Positions 55,119-63,553 of a stretch of DNA of 64,000 bases are shown here, in pieces (the stretch's first letter is position 1; each line of letters starts with the position of its first letter). Position numbers and translations under genes: made by a program. This DNA comes from Lasiosphaeria ovina (lineage: Eukaryota > Ascomycota > Sordariomycetes > Sordariales > Lasiosphaeriaceae): positions 2,108,001 to 2,172,000 of the forward strand of contig JAULSN010000007.1 in assembly GCA_033439765.1 (NCBI GenBank). The letters run 5' to 3'. The notes beneath the pieces were generated by a model. That model was not told the DNA's origin. It did no database searches and was given only the letters and a program-made list of their open reading frames with translations.

Positions 55119-56672
55119 ATGTCACGCACACGATCTCATACAGATAGTGCTTCACATCCATGGTCATGTGCACAACGAAGCTTGGCGCTTGAGTCCTGGG
55201 AGTGGGTTGTTAGGCTCCTCTGTGGTATAAGATGTGCCGGGTCAGCCCGTTGCTTCCACGGAATCTTGAAGCGACTTCTGTTGCCAACGATCCTTTGCCT
55301 TCTAACACCTCCAGGCCCGCGCTATCACGATTCGAATTGGAAGGCCTTGTTGGTCTTGACGCTTGCCTTGGGCCTTGAAGCCGTGTGCAAGATGAAGCAT
55401 AGCACAGAAGAAAGGATTGAGAACTGGAGGCACGCCGTGCCTCAACGAAACACGGAGGAAGAGCGGGGACGGTGGCGACAGCGTGCCAGTGAGCCTCAAT
55501 ATCATGATAGTCATGGTAGATTGCCCCAGCAAATATCTACATTTGGCGGCGACGTACTCAGCGACGACGAGAGCATTGAATCTGTGGACCTGTATAGTCC
55601 ACGAAACAAACCAATTGGGCATTCGAGACGCTCATCGTTTGCTGAGCCAGCCAGCGGATTCAATGGACCCTCTGGCCCCTTACCAACCGTGCCGATGCCC
55701 CCTCGCATGCAGCTCGCAGGACAACCGGAGAGCAAACACCGGCACAGATCTCGCCAGCGGACCAGCTCGGCTAGGCCACGGTCTCGAGACCGACATTACC
55801 CACATTACCAGAGAGACAAGACAGACAAGAGACACAAGAGAGACGTCTCGACGGCTAGAAAGCATGATAAGAGCGATATGGGAGAGCCGTCAGAAGCTGG
55901 AAGACAAAGCCGGCCGAACTCCTTTTCCGAGAACCCAATACGAGAACCCAACGATCGATTGTATTCCACAATGTTCAAGACTCAAAAACCAGAGTCCGCC
56001 CGCCCCTGCCCTCCACCAAGCAACACAAGTTTCTACGACGCCGTCAATGACGCTGGAATCGCCTACGCAGCCGCGCAGTTCGCTGGAACGAACATGAACT
56101 GGGCTCATGGTAGGAACCGTTCCAGGCCCAGGGCTCCGCCCGGACACGACACAAACGCGGGTGCCTACCCCACCGGCGGCTACGCCAACGGTGCCTACGC
56201 CAACGGTGCCTACGTCAACGATCTCCGTGTCCACTCTCAGCCTCCTCAGCCTCCTCGGCCTCCTCAGCATAGCCAAGAACACACTGGGCATCCACCACCA
56301 CCGCAAGGGCCAGTGCCAATGCCGATGCAATATCCAACTCAAACAACTCGACCACAGCCCCGGCGAAAATCACAGAGCGGGGCCTGCCCAGACTTTGTAC
56401 AGCCAACGCGAAGACCGAGTGTTTCAATACCCAACGTGCCACTAAATTTTACAGCCTATCCCATGCGGCCCGTCGCCAACCTATATCAAGTGCCGATCCC
56501 ACCCCCTGCGGCTCCCCCAATCATACCGTACAGGTACCTGAAGTTCCAGACCCCATTCGAGAGGGTAGCTGATGAGCATCAGCGGAATGAGGATTACCGG
56601 GAATATGAGCACCGGAGGAAAAGTGGTTGGAGGAAGACGTATATGCCTACCTTTACGGGCGGGAGACGTTGA
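55119..56672 (+). CDS. Unrecognised Pro/Arg-rich protein (start uncertain)
   Basis: A single open frame of 517 codons starts at ATG 55119. Residues 1-90 are hydrophobic and Cys-containing and do not resemble the rest. ATG 55392 (MKHSTEERIENWRHAVPQ), giving 426 aa, looks the more natural start, with the preceding part being leader or an intron-containing 5' region. The body is Arg/Ser/Pro-rich with an SDDESIESVDLYSP patch, a basic KRHKRD region, a conserved-looking SFYDAVNDAGIAYAAAQFAG stretch, tandem GGYANGAYANGAYV repeats, and a Pro-rich zone before PYRYLKFQTPFERVADEHQR. No family is recognised. Same strand and style as the genes on either side. Confidence 0.65.
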   Translation: MSRTRSHTDSASHPWSCAQRSLALESWEWVVRLLCGIRCAGSARCFHGILKRLLLPTILCLLTPPGPRYHDSNWKALLVLTLALGLEAVCKMKHSTEERIENWRHAVPQRNTEEERGRWRQRASEPQYHDSHGRLPQQISTFGGDVLSDDESIESVDLYSPRNKPIGHSRRSSFAEPASGFNGPSGPLPTVPMPPRMQLAGQPESKHRHRSRQRTSSARPRSRDRHYPHYQRDKTDKRHKRDVSTARKHDKSDMGEPSEAGRQSRPNSFSENPIREPNDRLYSTMFKTQKPESARPCPPPSNTSFYDAVNDAGIAYAAAQFAGTNMNWAHGRNRSRPRAPPGHDTNAGAYPTGGYANGAYANGAYVNDLRVHSQPPQPPRPPQHSQEHTGHPPPPQGPVPMPMQYPTQTTRPQPRRKSQSGACPDFVQPTRRPSVSIPNVPLNFTAYPMRPVANLYQVPIPPPAAPPIIPYRYLKFQTPFERVADEHQRNEDYREYEHRRKSGWRKTYMPTFTGGRR

Positions 56673-57887
56673 AGGCCCGGGCAGAGTGTGGATTCAAAAT
56701 CCACGGTGCGCAAAAAAAAAAAAAAAAAAGCCCCCGTCGTCGGGCCGAGATCGCGTGCCGAGGACCTGGGGTCTTGGTATTTGATAAACGGGCCATGGTT
56801 AGAGGTGGATAATGGTGTTGGTGAGGTTTGGGGTTGAGTTATATTTCTTTTCTTTTCTTTTTCCATGTAAAGAAGGATGATGTGGCTGGGCTAGCAGGGA
56901 TCAGGCCGGACCCCGGCCTGATGCCCCCAAGCCGAGGCATAAGTGGATATGGGATCCACCGGTCCAGGCCATCATTTCCACATATATATTCCGCAGTGGC
57001 CCAGATAGCTAGTCTTCCTGCAAGCAATCCAGTCAACACTTTCCTGCCCACAGATGACCTTGACGGAAGTTGAGGAAAGGGGGCGAGGCTGAAAAGCAGA
57101 TATAGAAAATCGATAGCCAGGTCTGAGAATGTCATAATATGGATTCGTTCTATTTTCGTCTTGTTTCTTTTTCTCAGCGCAAATGTGAGATCTGGACGTA
57201 TAAGGCTGAGCCGAAGAAAGTTTGAGCCTCTTTGTTTTTGTAAGGCGTCAAGGCTCACGGAGTAAATACCGAGGTTAATTAGAACCTTTGTGTAATGCCT
57301 GGTTTGACGGGCATGTGTCGGGCAACATCTTGCACCTGATCTTGCCATTTTGACCACTTTGACAATTAGTATTGCCGATGTTTGTTTAATTTCCCCGCAA
57401 GATCAGGGATAATTGCAAGTTCATTGCGATATTGTAATGGGAGATGCTGTGTCGCTGTTCGGCTTCTGTGTTTGTCATTCCGTTTGGTGGCTTTGGAACG
57501 GATTCGGCGCTAATTCTCGTCGTGGTGGCACAACCCAGGCGGGGAAACCGAGATGGCTAGGATTGCTGCATAATTACACTCCAACGCTGACCACTTGAGT
57601 AGGAAACTATCTCATGTCTCTCGTCCGAGACCAAGTCTAGCAACGTGACCTGCTTGCCACTCTAGCCATTGGTTCAGAGTCATAAATATGACAACAATGG
57701 ACTCTACAGCGGCACATTTCCGTGTATAAATAGGGATCTGTCGCTCTTACACACCACTCTATATCATTTACCACTGCATCAACATCCCAACAAGTGCATC
57801 AAGCGAGCAATTCCAACCACCCCAACAGCACACCCGTGTTGACATTAAACGAAAACCTACATACTGTGGCAATCACATCTCGCCAAA
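56673..57887. other. 1.2 kb spacer upstream of the tandem array
   Basis: It includes an A17 run at about 56711-56728 shortly after the preceding stop and the promoter of the first array gene. No gene is supported. Confidence 0.5.
57725..57732 (+). promoter_or_regulatory. TATA box (TATAAATA), array gene 1
   Basis: Exact TATAAATA, 155 nt upstream of ATG 57888. Its context GTGTATAAATAGGG differs slightly from the other three array boxes. Confidence 0.75.
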
Positions 57888-58478
57888 ATGGGCGAATATT
57901 ACGTCTATGAAAGCGACCGTCCGACACGAAGACGAAGGTATAGACTGTTTTCTGCCAGGGCGAGCCGCTATCCACCACCGGAGGAGGATTATGACTACGA
58001 CGGGGACTACTACTACGAGGAGAGCAATAGAGATAGTCGCCGCGCCCCTCCACCAGCCGACTACGAATACGACCGCCCAAGATCGCGCCGGGAATCATCA
58101 AGACCGCGCCCGCGTGCACGTACGCCGGCTCGAGCGGCGGACTATCGTCGGCGAAGCAGCAGCAGCAGGGACCGAGACAGAGAGCGAGAGAGGGACTCTG
58201 ACGAATACCAAAGCCGAAGCCGGTGCCCCGCACAAAAATCCTACGAATACGAGCGGAAGGACGAGGGAGTCCAGTCTAAACGATATTACAACGCCGAGAC
58301 AGGCTGGTGGGCCGGCACTGACTTTTTCGTGGATGGCAAGTTGGTTGACAGGATGGATAGATCAGCTGACGAGGACCTACTCGAGAAACTGGAAAAGATC
58401 CGAATTAAGAAGCACGAGGAGGGCGAGAAGAGGATTGCGGAACTGAAGAAGGAGATTGAGGACCTGAACAACTATTAG
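57888..58478 (+). CDS. Array gene 1: Tyr/Arg-rich protein with C-terminal coiled coil
   Basis: A single exon encodes 196 aa from ATG 57888 (MGEYYVYESDRPTRRRRYRL). The N-terminal half is Tyr/Asp/Arg-rich (EEDYDYDGDYYYEE). It passes into an SSRDRDRERERDSD block. Residues about 130-165 carry a more ordered patch (KRYYNAETGWWAGTDFFVDG). The last 40 residues form a predicted coiled coil (LLEKLEKIRIKKHEEGEKRI). No domain is recognised. It shares the TATA-box promoter type and RDRERER composition with the three genes downstream but lacks their MS(D/A) start, so it may be a distant member or merely co-located. A 179-codon frame in another phase is a shadow. Confidence 0.75.
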   Translation: MGEYYVYESDRPTRRRRYRLFSARASRYPPPEEDYDYDGDYYYEESNRDSRRAPPPADYEYDRPRSRRESSRPRPRARTPARAADYRRRSSSSRDRDRERERDSDEYQSRSRCPAQKSYEYERKDEGVQSKRYYNAETGWWAGTDFFVDGKLVDRMDRSADEDLLEKLEKIRIKKHEEGEKRIAELKKEIEDLNNY

Positions 58479-59487
58479 CCCACGATCTGGGAGGTGAGCG
58501 TGGTGAGACGTGGCTTGGCCGGTCGGGTTGAGAGACTGAGAGCTACTTGCTGAAATCTTTGCTTTGGCATTGTTATGAGCGCGAATAGTGTGGACTGAGA
58601 GGAAAGGAACCACAACTGGTAGCGAGCGTTGTTTTGAATGGGGATAAGATTATGTGCGACATTAGGCTGGCCGCTGGAGATACCTCGACGGGAAATAGGG
58701 AGGCGGTGTAATGTTTTGCTGCTAGTAACATCATAGTCGAATTACAGTTGCGTTTTCCCCCCCAAACTCTTTCCTATTGTCTTGATGACGCACTGCGCCA
58801 GCTCTAATGCTCCAATTGAGAAGTTCGCTGCCGAGTTGTTTACTTATCCCTGTCCGATTCAGGGGTAAAACTGTTGACCTTGTCGAGACCTAATTATTCA
58901 CTTCCGCCATTTAAATACAGAACGTGACTAGACTAAGGCTAGTGACTGTGCAAAAGGAAGTCATCATACTAAATGTATACACAAAAAGCTTGGGGTTAAA
59001 TACGAAAATGCAATAATGGTCTCGTCTCTCACCCCCGTACTCTCTCTCCATTATGTAAGTAACTACGCATTTTCCTCGGTAAAATAGCTTCTAATCTGCA
59101 TTGCTTTCTATATACAGTTCCCGAGCTCTAATATATCTATACTGAACTTTGATTACCCGGGTTCTGGTGATGTGAATGGATTGCAATAGCACAATTCGGC
59201 GAAGCGGGTACTAACTCACATTACATAACACGCTGTCCGGCAAGTGACTCCTCGAGCATCGCTCTTATGACCCAACCGAATGGTGTTTGAACACTGACGC
59301 ATCACGTTCTCACTCAGGTTGTGCACCTCAATGATCATCTGCGTTTAGTATAAATACCTCCGAGGCGCGTCGAGTTCTGGCTTCCTCGCAAGCACTAAAC
59401 AAAGCATCAGAAGCCACAACAGAACTCAGGCATTGACGCAATTTCTCAACTAATACCCCTCACAGAAACGATAGCCACACAGAAACA
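58479..59487. other. 1 kb array spacer 1
   Basis: 3' flank of array gene 1 and promoter of array gene 2. GTTTGAACAC (59284-59293) lies 56 nt upstream of the TATA box. Confidence 0.5.
59349..59356 (+). promoter_or_regulatory. TATA box (TATAAATA), array gene 2
   Basis: Exact TATAAATA followed by CCTCC, 131 nt upstream of ATG 59488. The 30 bases before it (CACCTCAATGATCATCTGCG) align with those upstream of the array gene 3 box. Confidence 0.85.
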
Positions 59488-60108
59488 ATGTCCGACAACC
59501 GGCGTGACACGCGACCGTGGAAAAAGCTGCGGCAGCCGGGGGATTTCTTCCGGCCGCGACGATCCAGCCCCATGTACGAAGACGAAAACACGTCCGAAGT
59601 GTACCCAAGCTCGTCGTGGTCCACGCAGTCGTCGCGCAGAAATCCCCAAGCAACCACGTACCGCGACGGCGACCCCACGCTGCCTATACAAAACGTTCCC
59701 GCCATTATCAAGACCAAAGGGGACGTCGCGGACTGGGCCCAAGATATCAAGTACGCCGAGGCCCAGGACCGCCGCGACCGAGAGCGCCGCGCGCGAGAGC
59801 AGCGCGAGAGGGAGGAGCGCGAGAGGGAGCGCCGTGCCGAGATGCAGCGCCGCGAGGCTGAACGCCGCGAGAGGTCGCGCAGTGCGAGAGCGCGCCGCGA
59901 GGCTGATCGCCGCGAGGCTAGCAGTTCCAGGCCTCCTCCATCCTCGTCGCGGTCCACGTCCGTGGTCCGCACCACGACAACGTCCTCGGGCTCTTACCGC
60001 CCGCGCTATCGCTCACAATCCCGCGACGATGGGGACCGCGAGCGGGATAGTTCCCCAGCGACGCTTCGTCAACGATGGCTCAGGCGGAGGCGTGGACGAG
60101 GAGAGTAG
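59488..60108 (+). CDS. Array gene 2: Arg/Glu-rich charged protein
   Basis: A single exon encodes 206 aa from ATG 59488 (MSDNRRDTRPWKKLRQPGDF). A polar N-terminal half includes TKGDVADWAQDIKYAEAQ. The central block is a highly charged, probably continuous helix (RRDRERRAREQREREERERE and on through RREAERRERSR), followed by Ser/Pro-rich SSRSTSVVRTTTTSSGSY and an Arg-rich tail. The start, the DWAQ/RWAQ patch, the charged helix and the VVRT/VVTV segment after it recur in array gene 4. No domain or signal is recognised. A 212-codon frame in another phase is a shadow of the repetitive codons. Confidence 0.75.
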   Translation: MSDNRRDTRPWKKLRQPGDFFRPRRSSPMYEDENTSEVYPSSSWSTQSSRRNPQATTYRDGDPTLPIQNVPAIIKTKGDVADWAQDIKYAEAQDRRDRERRAREQREREERERERRAEMQRREAERRERSRSARARREADRREASSSRPPPSSSRSTSVVRTTTTSSGSYRPRYRSQSRDDGDRERDSSPATLRQRWLRRRRGRGE

Positions 60109-61027
60109 GATTGTGCTTGATTGCTTTGGTATTTTGATATGACGATGATATTTCCAGAAGGAGATACTGGCAGAGAATTATCTTTTACGGAGGAGCCACT
60201 ATCATAGCGAGGCACTGAAGAAGAAAAGTACGCAGCATAAAAACAACAAAGGAAGGGCAAAAAAGGTCCGAGAGAGCTTGGGGTCAAAAAAGGGATGTAA
60301 TTACCTGGGCACGGGGTGGATATCGATGTTTTATTTTTTTGAGAAAAGTGAAGAGAGCCCTGGAGTAAAATTGCTACCGCGCTGCCCATACCCCTGATAA
60401 CTGCCACTGACTAGGGCGTTTGCTATTGAGCCACTTATCGGGATAAAATAGGTACTCGCGAACGGAGTTGTTCTTACGTCTGCCTGACCATTGATGAATC
60501 CATTTCTTTTCTTTGTCGACATCACATGGTAATTTGACGAGTAACCCTCGAGCTCTATAGTGATTGCTCTGCAAACCAACCCATAAACCGACAAGCTGTT
60601 CTTCACGGCCAAGCAACCGTGATGAAACAAGCCATGTATCGGAACATAGAACCGACTGCCGAGTTGTACGGTACTGGAATCTACTCTCTCGACCTCTTCC
60701 ATCTTCTATCCTCCATTAAACAGCGTGAAACAGTTCTGGATTGTCAGCAGACCGCCTGGTAGCAAAACACACCACCTGATAGAGAGCGAGACGAAATTTC
60801 GGCCTTTCTGTTTGAACACGTCTTAATCACCTGGCTCCGGCACCTCGATGGGCATTTCCACGCAGTATAAATACCCCCCCCCCCAATCAGCCAATAGCGC
60901 TTCAAGTTCCAGCTTGTTTCTTACAGACATCAACACCACCACGCTGCTAGCACAACAAAACCCAAGCCTCAATTCTTAACTCCTCAACCACCACTTACCA
61001 ACACAAAATCCACAAAATTCCAAAACC
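60109..61027. other. 0.9 kb array spacer 2
   Basis: It contains the palindrome CGAAATTTCG (60793-60802), GTTTGAACAC (60811-60820) and the array gene 3 TATA box. A 123-codon minus-strand frame (60331-60702) shows no conserved sequence and is not called. Confidence 0.5.
60866..60873 (+). promoter_or_regulatory. TATA box (TATAAATA), array gene 3
   Basis: Exact TATAAATA in the context GCAGTATAAATACCCC, 154 nt upstream of ATG 61028. It is preceded by CACCTCGATGGGCATTTCCA, which matches the array gene 2 promoter. Confidence 0.85.
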
Positions 61028-61432
61028 ATGTCTGCGGACAGGTACAACCAATACGCTCGCTCACTCTCGTCGGGCACAAACAGCAGCGACAAGCAACAGA
61101 CTCAAGACGAGCAACAGACTCAAGACAAGAAACAGACTCAAGACAAGAAACAGACTCCGACCCGCGAAGGCATCAGGGGCTGGAAAGACGACGACGACGA
61201 CGACGAAGCTACCAACAAGCGCGACGGGGCAGGTGCGCTGCGGCGCGAGAGTGAAAAGCGCGCCGAGCGGCAGCGGCAAGAGAAGCGGCAGCAGCAAGAA
61301 GAGGCGGCGCGCCTCGCCCGGGCGCGTGACGAGCGGGCGCGGCGGGCGGAGAGTGAACGCCGCGAGGAGATGGATCGTCTGGCTAGGGAGCGCGAGGAGG
61401 AGAACCGCCGGCGGCGGGCCGCCCGCTATTAA
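61028..61432 (+). CDS. Array gene 3: short Arg/Glu-rich charged protein
   Basis: A single exon encodes 134 aa from ATG 61028 (MSADRYNQYARSLSSGTNSS). Four imperfect copies of QQTQDKK occupy residues about 22-45 (18-nt DNA repeats at 61094-61155). An Asp-rich patch DDDDDD follows. Residues 73-134 are one long charged helix (RESEKRAERQRQEKRQQQEE, then RARDERARRAESERREEMDR) to the end. It is the shortest array member and lacks the Ser/Thr-rich segment found after the helix in genes 2 and 4. Confidence 0.75.
   Translation: MSADRYNQYARSLSSGTNSSDKQQTQDEQQTQDKKQTQDKKQTPTREGIRGWKDDDDDDEATNKRDGAGALRRESEKRAERQRQEKRQQQEEAARLARARDERARRAESERREEMDRLAREREEENRRRRAARY
61094..61155 (+). repeat. 18-bp coding repeats (CAACAGACTCAAGACAAG-like)
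   Basis: Four copies inside array gene 3 encode QQTQDx units. The middle copies are nearly identical, suggesting recent slippage and length variation. Confidence 0.85.
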
Positions 61433-62373
61433 TTATGGCTCGGAGTCTGCTGATGAGCGCGAGGAGAGACGAGGTGGGTGGTGAATAGGGAGATTTTGGT
61501 TGGGCACAAAGATAGCTATGCTGGCTGTTACGCGATGATATGACGGCATGGGGAGGAGAAGATAGTGAACGGGCTGGAATTTTTGGTTGTTATCTGACAG
61601 TTGACACCGTGGCGCTTGGGTTGTAGCTTGGGGCGAGGTTCTATGTATCCTGGAACTGCGGAATCCAACAGTTTCCGCAAATTCTCGAGCCTCAGTATTT
61701 CAGCGCTTTGTATCAATCAGCTATGTCAAAACTTTGTTTGTGCTGTATCCTGTGAGAGTCAAATACCTTGATAGTAAGACCAAATTCAGACAGCATTGGA
61801 TTTGCCTTGTATAGCTACTTCCTCGGTTTACTTTTCAGTCATCCCTGGGAAAGATGCTTCCTTCATGTCGAGACAACCACGGAGAGATGGCTTATACTCG
61901 TCAGCACATACAAAATGACAAGAAACCTTCCCATTTTGACTCCTCACGAGTGAACTAGTCAGCAAACTCAAACTAAGCTCCAAACCCATGTCATCTCACC
62001 CTCATCAATCCAGGGCCCTCAAACTGGTCTGCTTCAACCACACACAGTCTCGAGAGCAAGTATAGCCGGAAGAAAAGTAACAGAATGCGTCACTTGGTAA
62101 GGCGGAGTCAGGTCCAAGTAAACACTCAGTGTCGAGACACTGTCATGGGACTCACTCACTCAGTTCGAGAACCTTGATGGTCACGCCTCATGGGCCGCAG
62201 AAGCAGTATAAATACACCCTCCCAGAGTCCCAAGAATGGTCCGAGTTTTGACCCATTCCACACCACCATCACCATCACAGCATCAACATCAACATCACCA
62301 CCACAACAAATCACCTACAAGACAAACCTCAAAAACCCCTCCACCAACACTTCCCCTATCAACCTTAGAAACC
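61433..62373. other. 0.9 kb array spacer 3
   Basis: 3' flank of array gene 3 and promoter plus leader of array gene 4. The leader (62260-62345) is CA-rich with ACCATCACC-type repeats. No gene is supported. Confidence 0.5.
62207..62214 (+). promoter_or_regulatory. TATA box (TATAAATA), array gene 4
   Basis: Exact TATAAATA in the context GCAGTATAAATACACC, 159 nt upstream of ATG 62374. ACCTTGATGGTCACG upstream resembles the CACCTCGATGGGCA of array gene 3. The box also argues against ATG 62236, only 21 nt downstream, as the start. Confidence 0.85.
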
Positions 62374-63069
62374 ATGTCAGACAGCCGCTACAGCCGGCGC
62401 ACGGACACGGGCAGCTACAGCCGGCGGCGGTGGGGCTCAACCGACCGTGACACCATCACGTCCGACAACGACTCGTTGGTGTACCCATCCTCGTCGGCCT
62501 CGCAGCAGCGGCACCGCAACCGCACCGTCGCCGTGATCCCCGAAGACCCACCGCGGCCGCTCGACCTCGACAACGTACCCACGCGAACCACCACGAACCG
62601 CACCACGTCACGCTGGGCGCAGAACGTGGCGGACGAGATAGGCAGCACGACGCCGCGGCGGCGCCCCTTCTCGTCATCAACGACGCCAAACGATTACAGC
62701 AGCGGCGCACCGGGATCGTACTACGCGACGCGCGCGCTGCAGGGGCGCGAGCGCGACGACAGCAGTGACCGGTCGCGGACGCGGGCCGAGGCGGACCGGC
62801 GCGACCGCGAGCGCCGCGAGCGCGAGCTGCGTGACAGCGAGCGCCGCGAGACTGAACGGCGCGAACGCGAGCGGCGGGACCGCGAGGACGCAGATACGCG
62901 GTGGCGCACGACGCAGGTGGTGACCGTCACGCGGCCGCGCCCGGAGCCTACGCTCATTCGTCGTAGCACCGAGTCGTATTACAGCCGCCGCGAGCGCGAC
63001 ATGGGCACCATAGACGAGATCGAGGATGACGACGACAGGTACCGTGGGCGCGGGTCTAGACGTTATTAG
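62374..63069 (+). CDS. Array gene 4: Arg/Glu-rich charged protein
   Basis: A single exon encodes 231 aa from ATG 62374 (MSDSRYSRRTDTGSYSRRRW). The frame is open to ATG 62236, but that leaves almost no leader after the TATA box. The N-terminal half is polar with a TTSRWAQNVADEIGSTTPRR patch. A charged helix (RRDRERRERELRDSERRETE and on) follows, then TTQVVTVTRPRPEPTLIRRS and an acidic/Arg tail (IDEIEDDDDRYRGRGSRRY). It is the closest match in layout to array gene 2. No domain is recognised; a small intrinsically disordered protein of unknown function. Confidence 0.75.
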   Translation: MSDSRYSRRTDTGSYSRRRWGSTDRDTITSDNDSLVYPSSSASQQRHRNRTVAVIPEDPPRPLDLDNVPTRTTTNRTTSRWAQNVADEIGSTTPRRRPFSSSTTPNDYSSGAPGSYYATRALQGRERDDSSDRSRTRAEADRRDRERRERELRDSERRETERRERERRDREDADTRWRTTQVVTVTRPRPEPTLIRRSTESYYSRRERDMGTIDEIEDDDDRYRGRGSRRY

Positions 63070-63553
63070 ATCCTGCGTGATATGTGCGCCCTTAAAATTT
63101 TGAACCCTTGACGAGTGCAGGGTTCAATTAAGGGGCGACGACGCTGGAGTTGCTCCACCTGTCTTTTTCTCTATCTTCTTCGTTTTTCGAGGATACCCGG
63201 ATGGGAGTCTGAGGCGGAGACCTCGGACACCTACTTATTTTCTTGATCACGCGCGTTGACTTTGTATCTCACCTTTGAACTGCACTGGCAGTGGAAGGAA
63301 TAGCATGCGAAAGGGGCACAAACAAGAGGCCACGAAATTTCGAGACCGGGAGACCGAATCTGTAACATAAATAACCACAGCGACAATCGGGTCGTTTCGC
63401 ACAGACACAGATAGGAATAAACACTCTCTGAACTGCCAGAAATTCTGCTGCGCTGTGTGCTTTATTTCGTGAGAATGAAACCTAAATATGCGGTGATCCG
63501 TTCAAAGTGCTTAGTAACGCTGTATTCAAAAAACAAATGAGTCAAACTCGGGG
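63070..63553. other. Spacer with hairpin and palindrome
   Basis: 3' flanks of array gene 4 and of the convergent right-edge gene. It holds the inverted repeat described separately and a second CGAAATTTCG at 63333-63342. Confidence 0.5.
63087..63138 (+). terminator. Imperfect hairpin in the 3' flank of array gene 4
   Basis: TTGAACCCT (63100-63108) pairs with AGGGTTCAA (63119-63127) around a 10-nt loop. Outside this, CGCCCTTAA and TTAAGGGGCG can extend the stem with a small bulge. It begins about 18 nt after the stop codon. It could be a 3' UTR structure; a bacterial-type terminator role is not implied. Confidence 0.45.

Noticed and set aside
55119..55391. Hydrophobic N-terminal 91 codons of the 55119 frame as a membrane anchor
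   Set aside because: Composition is unlike the rest of the protein and resembles random leader sequence; ATG 55392 is a better start. Left as uncertain, not as a membrane protein.
62236..62373. Upstream ATG extending array gene 4 by 46 codons
   Set aside because: It lies only 21 nt after the TATA box, and the extension is a His/Thr/Pro translation of the CA-rich leader; MSDSRYSRR matches the starts of genes 2 and 3.
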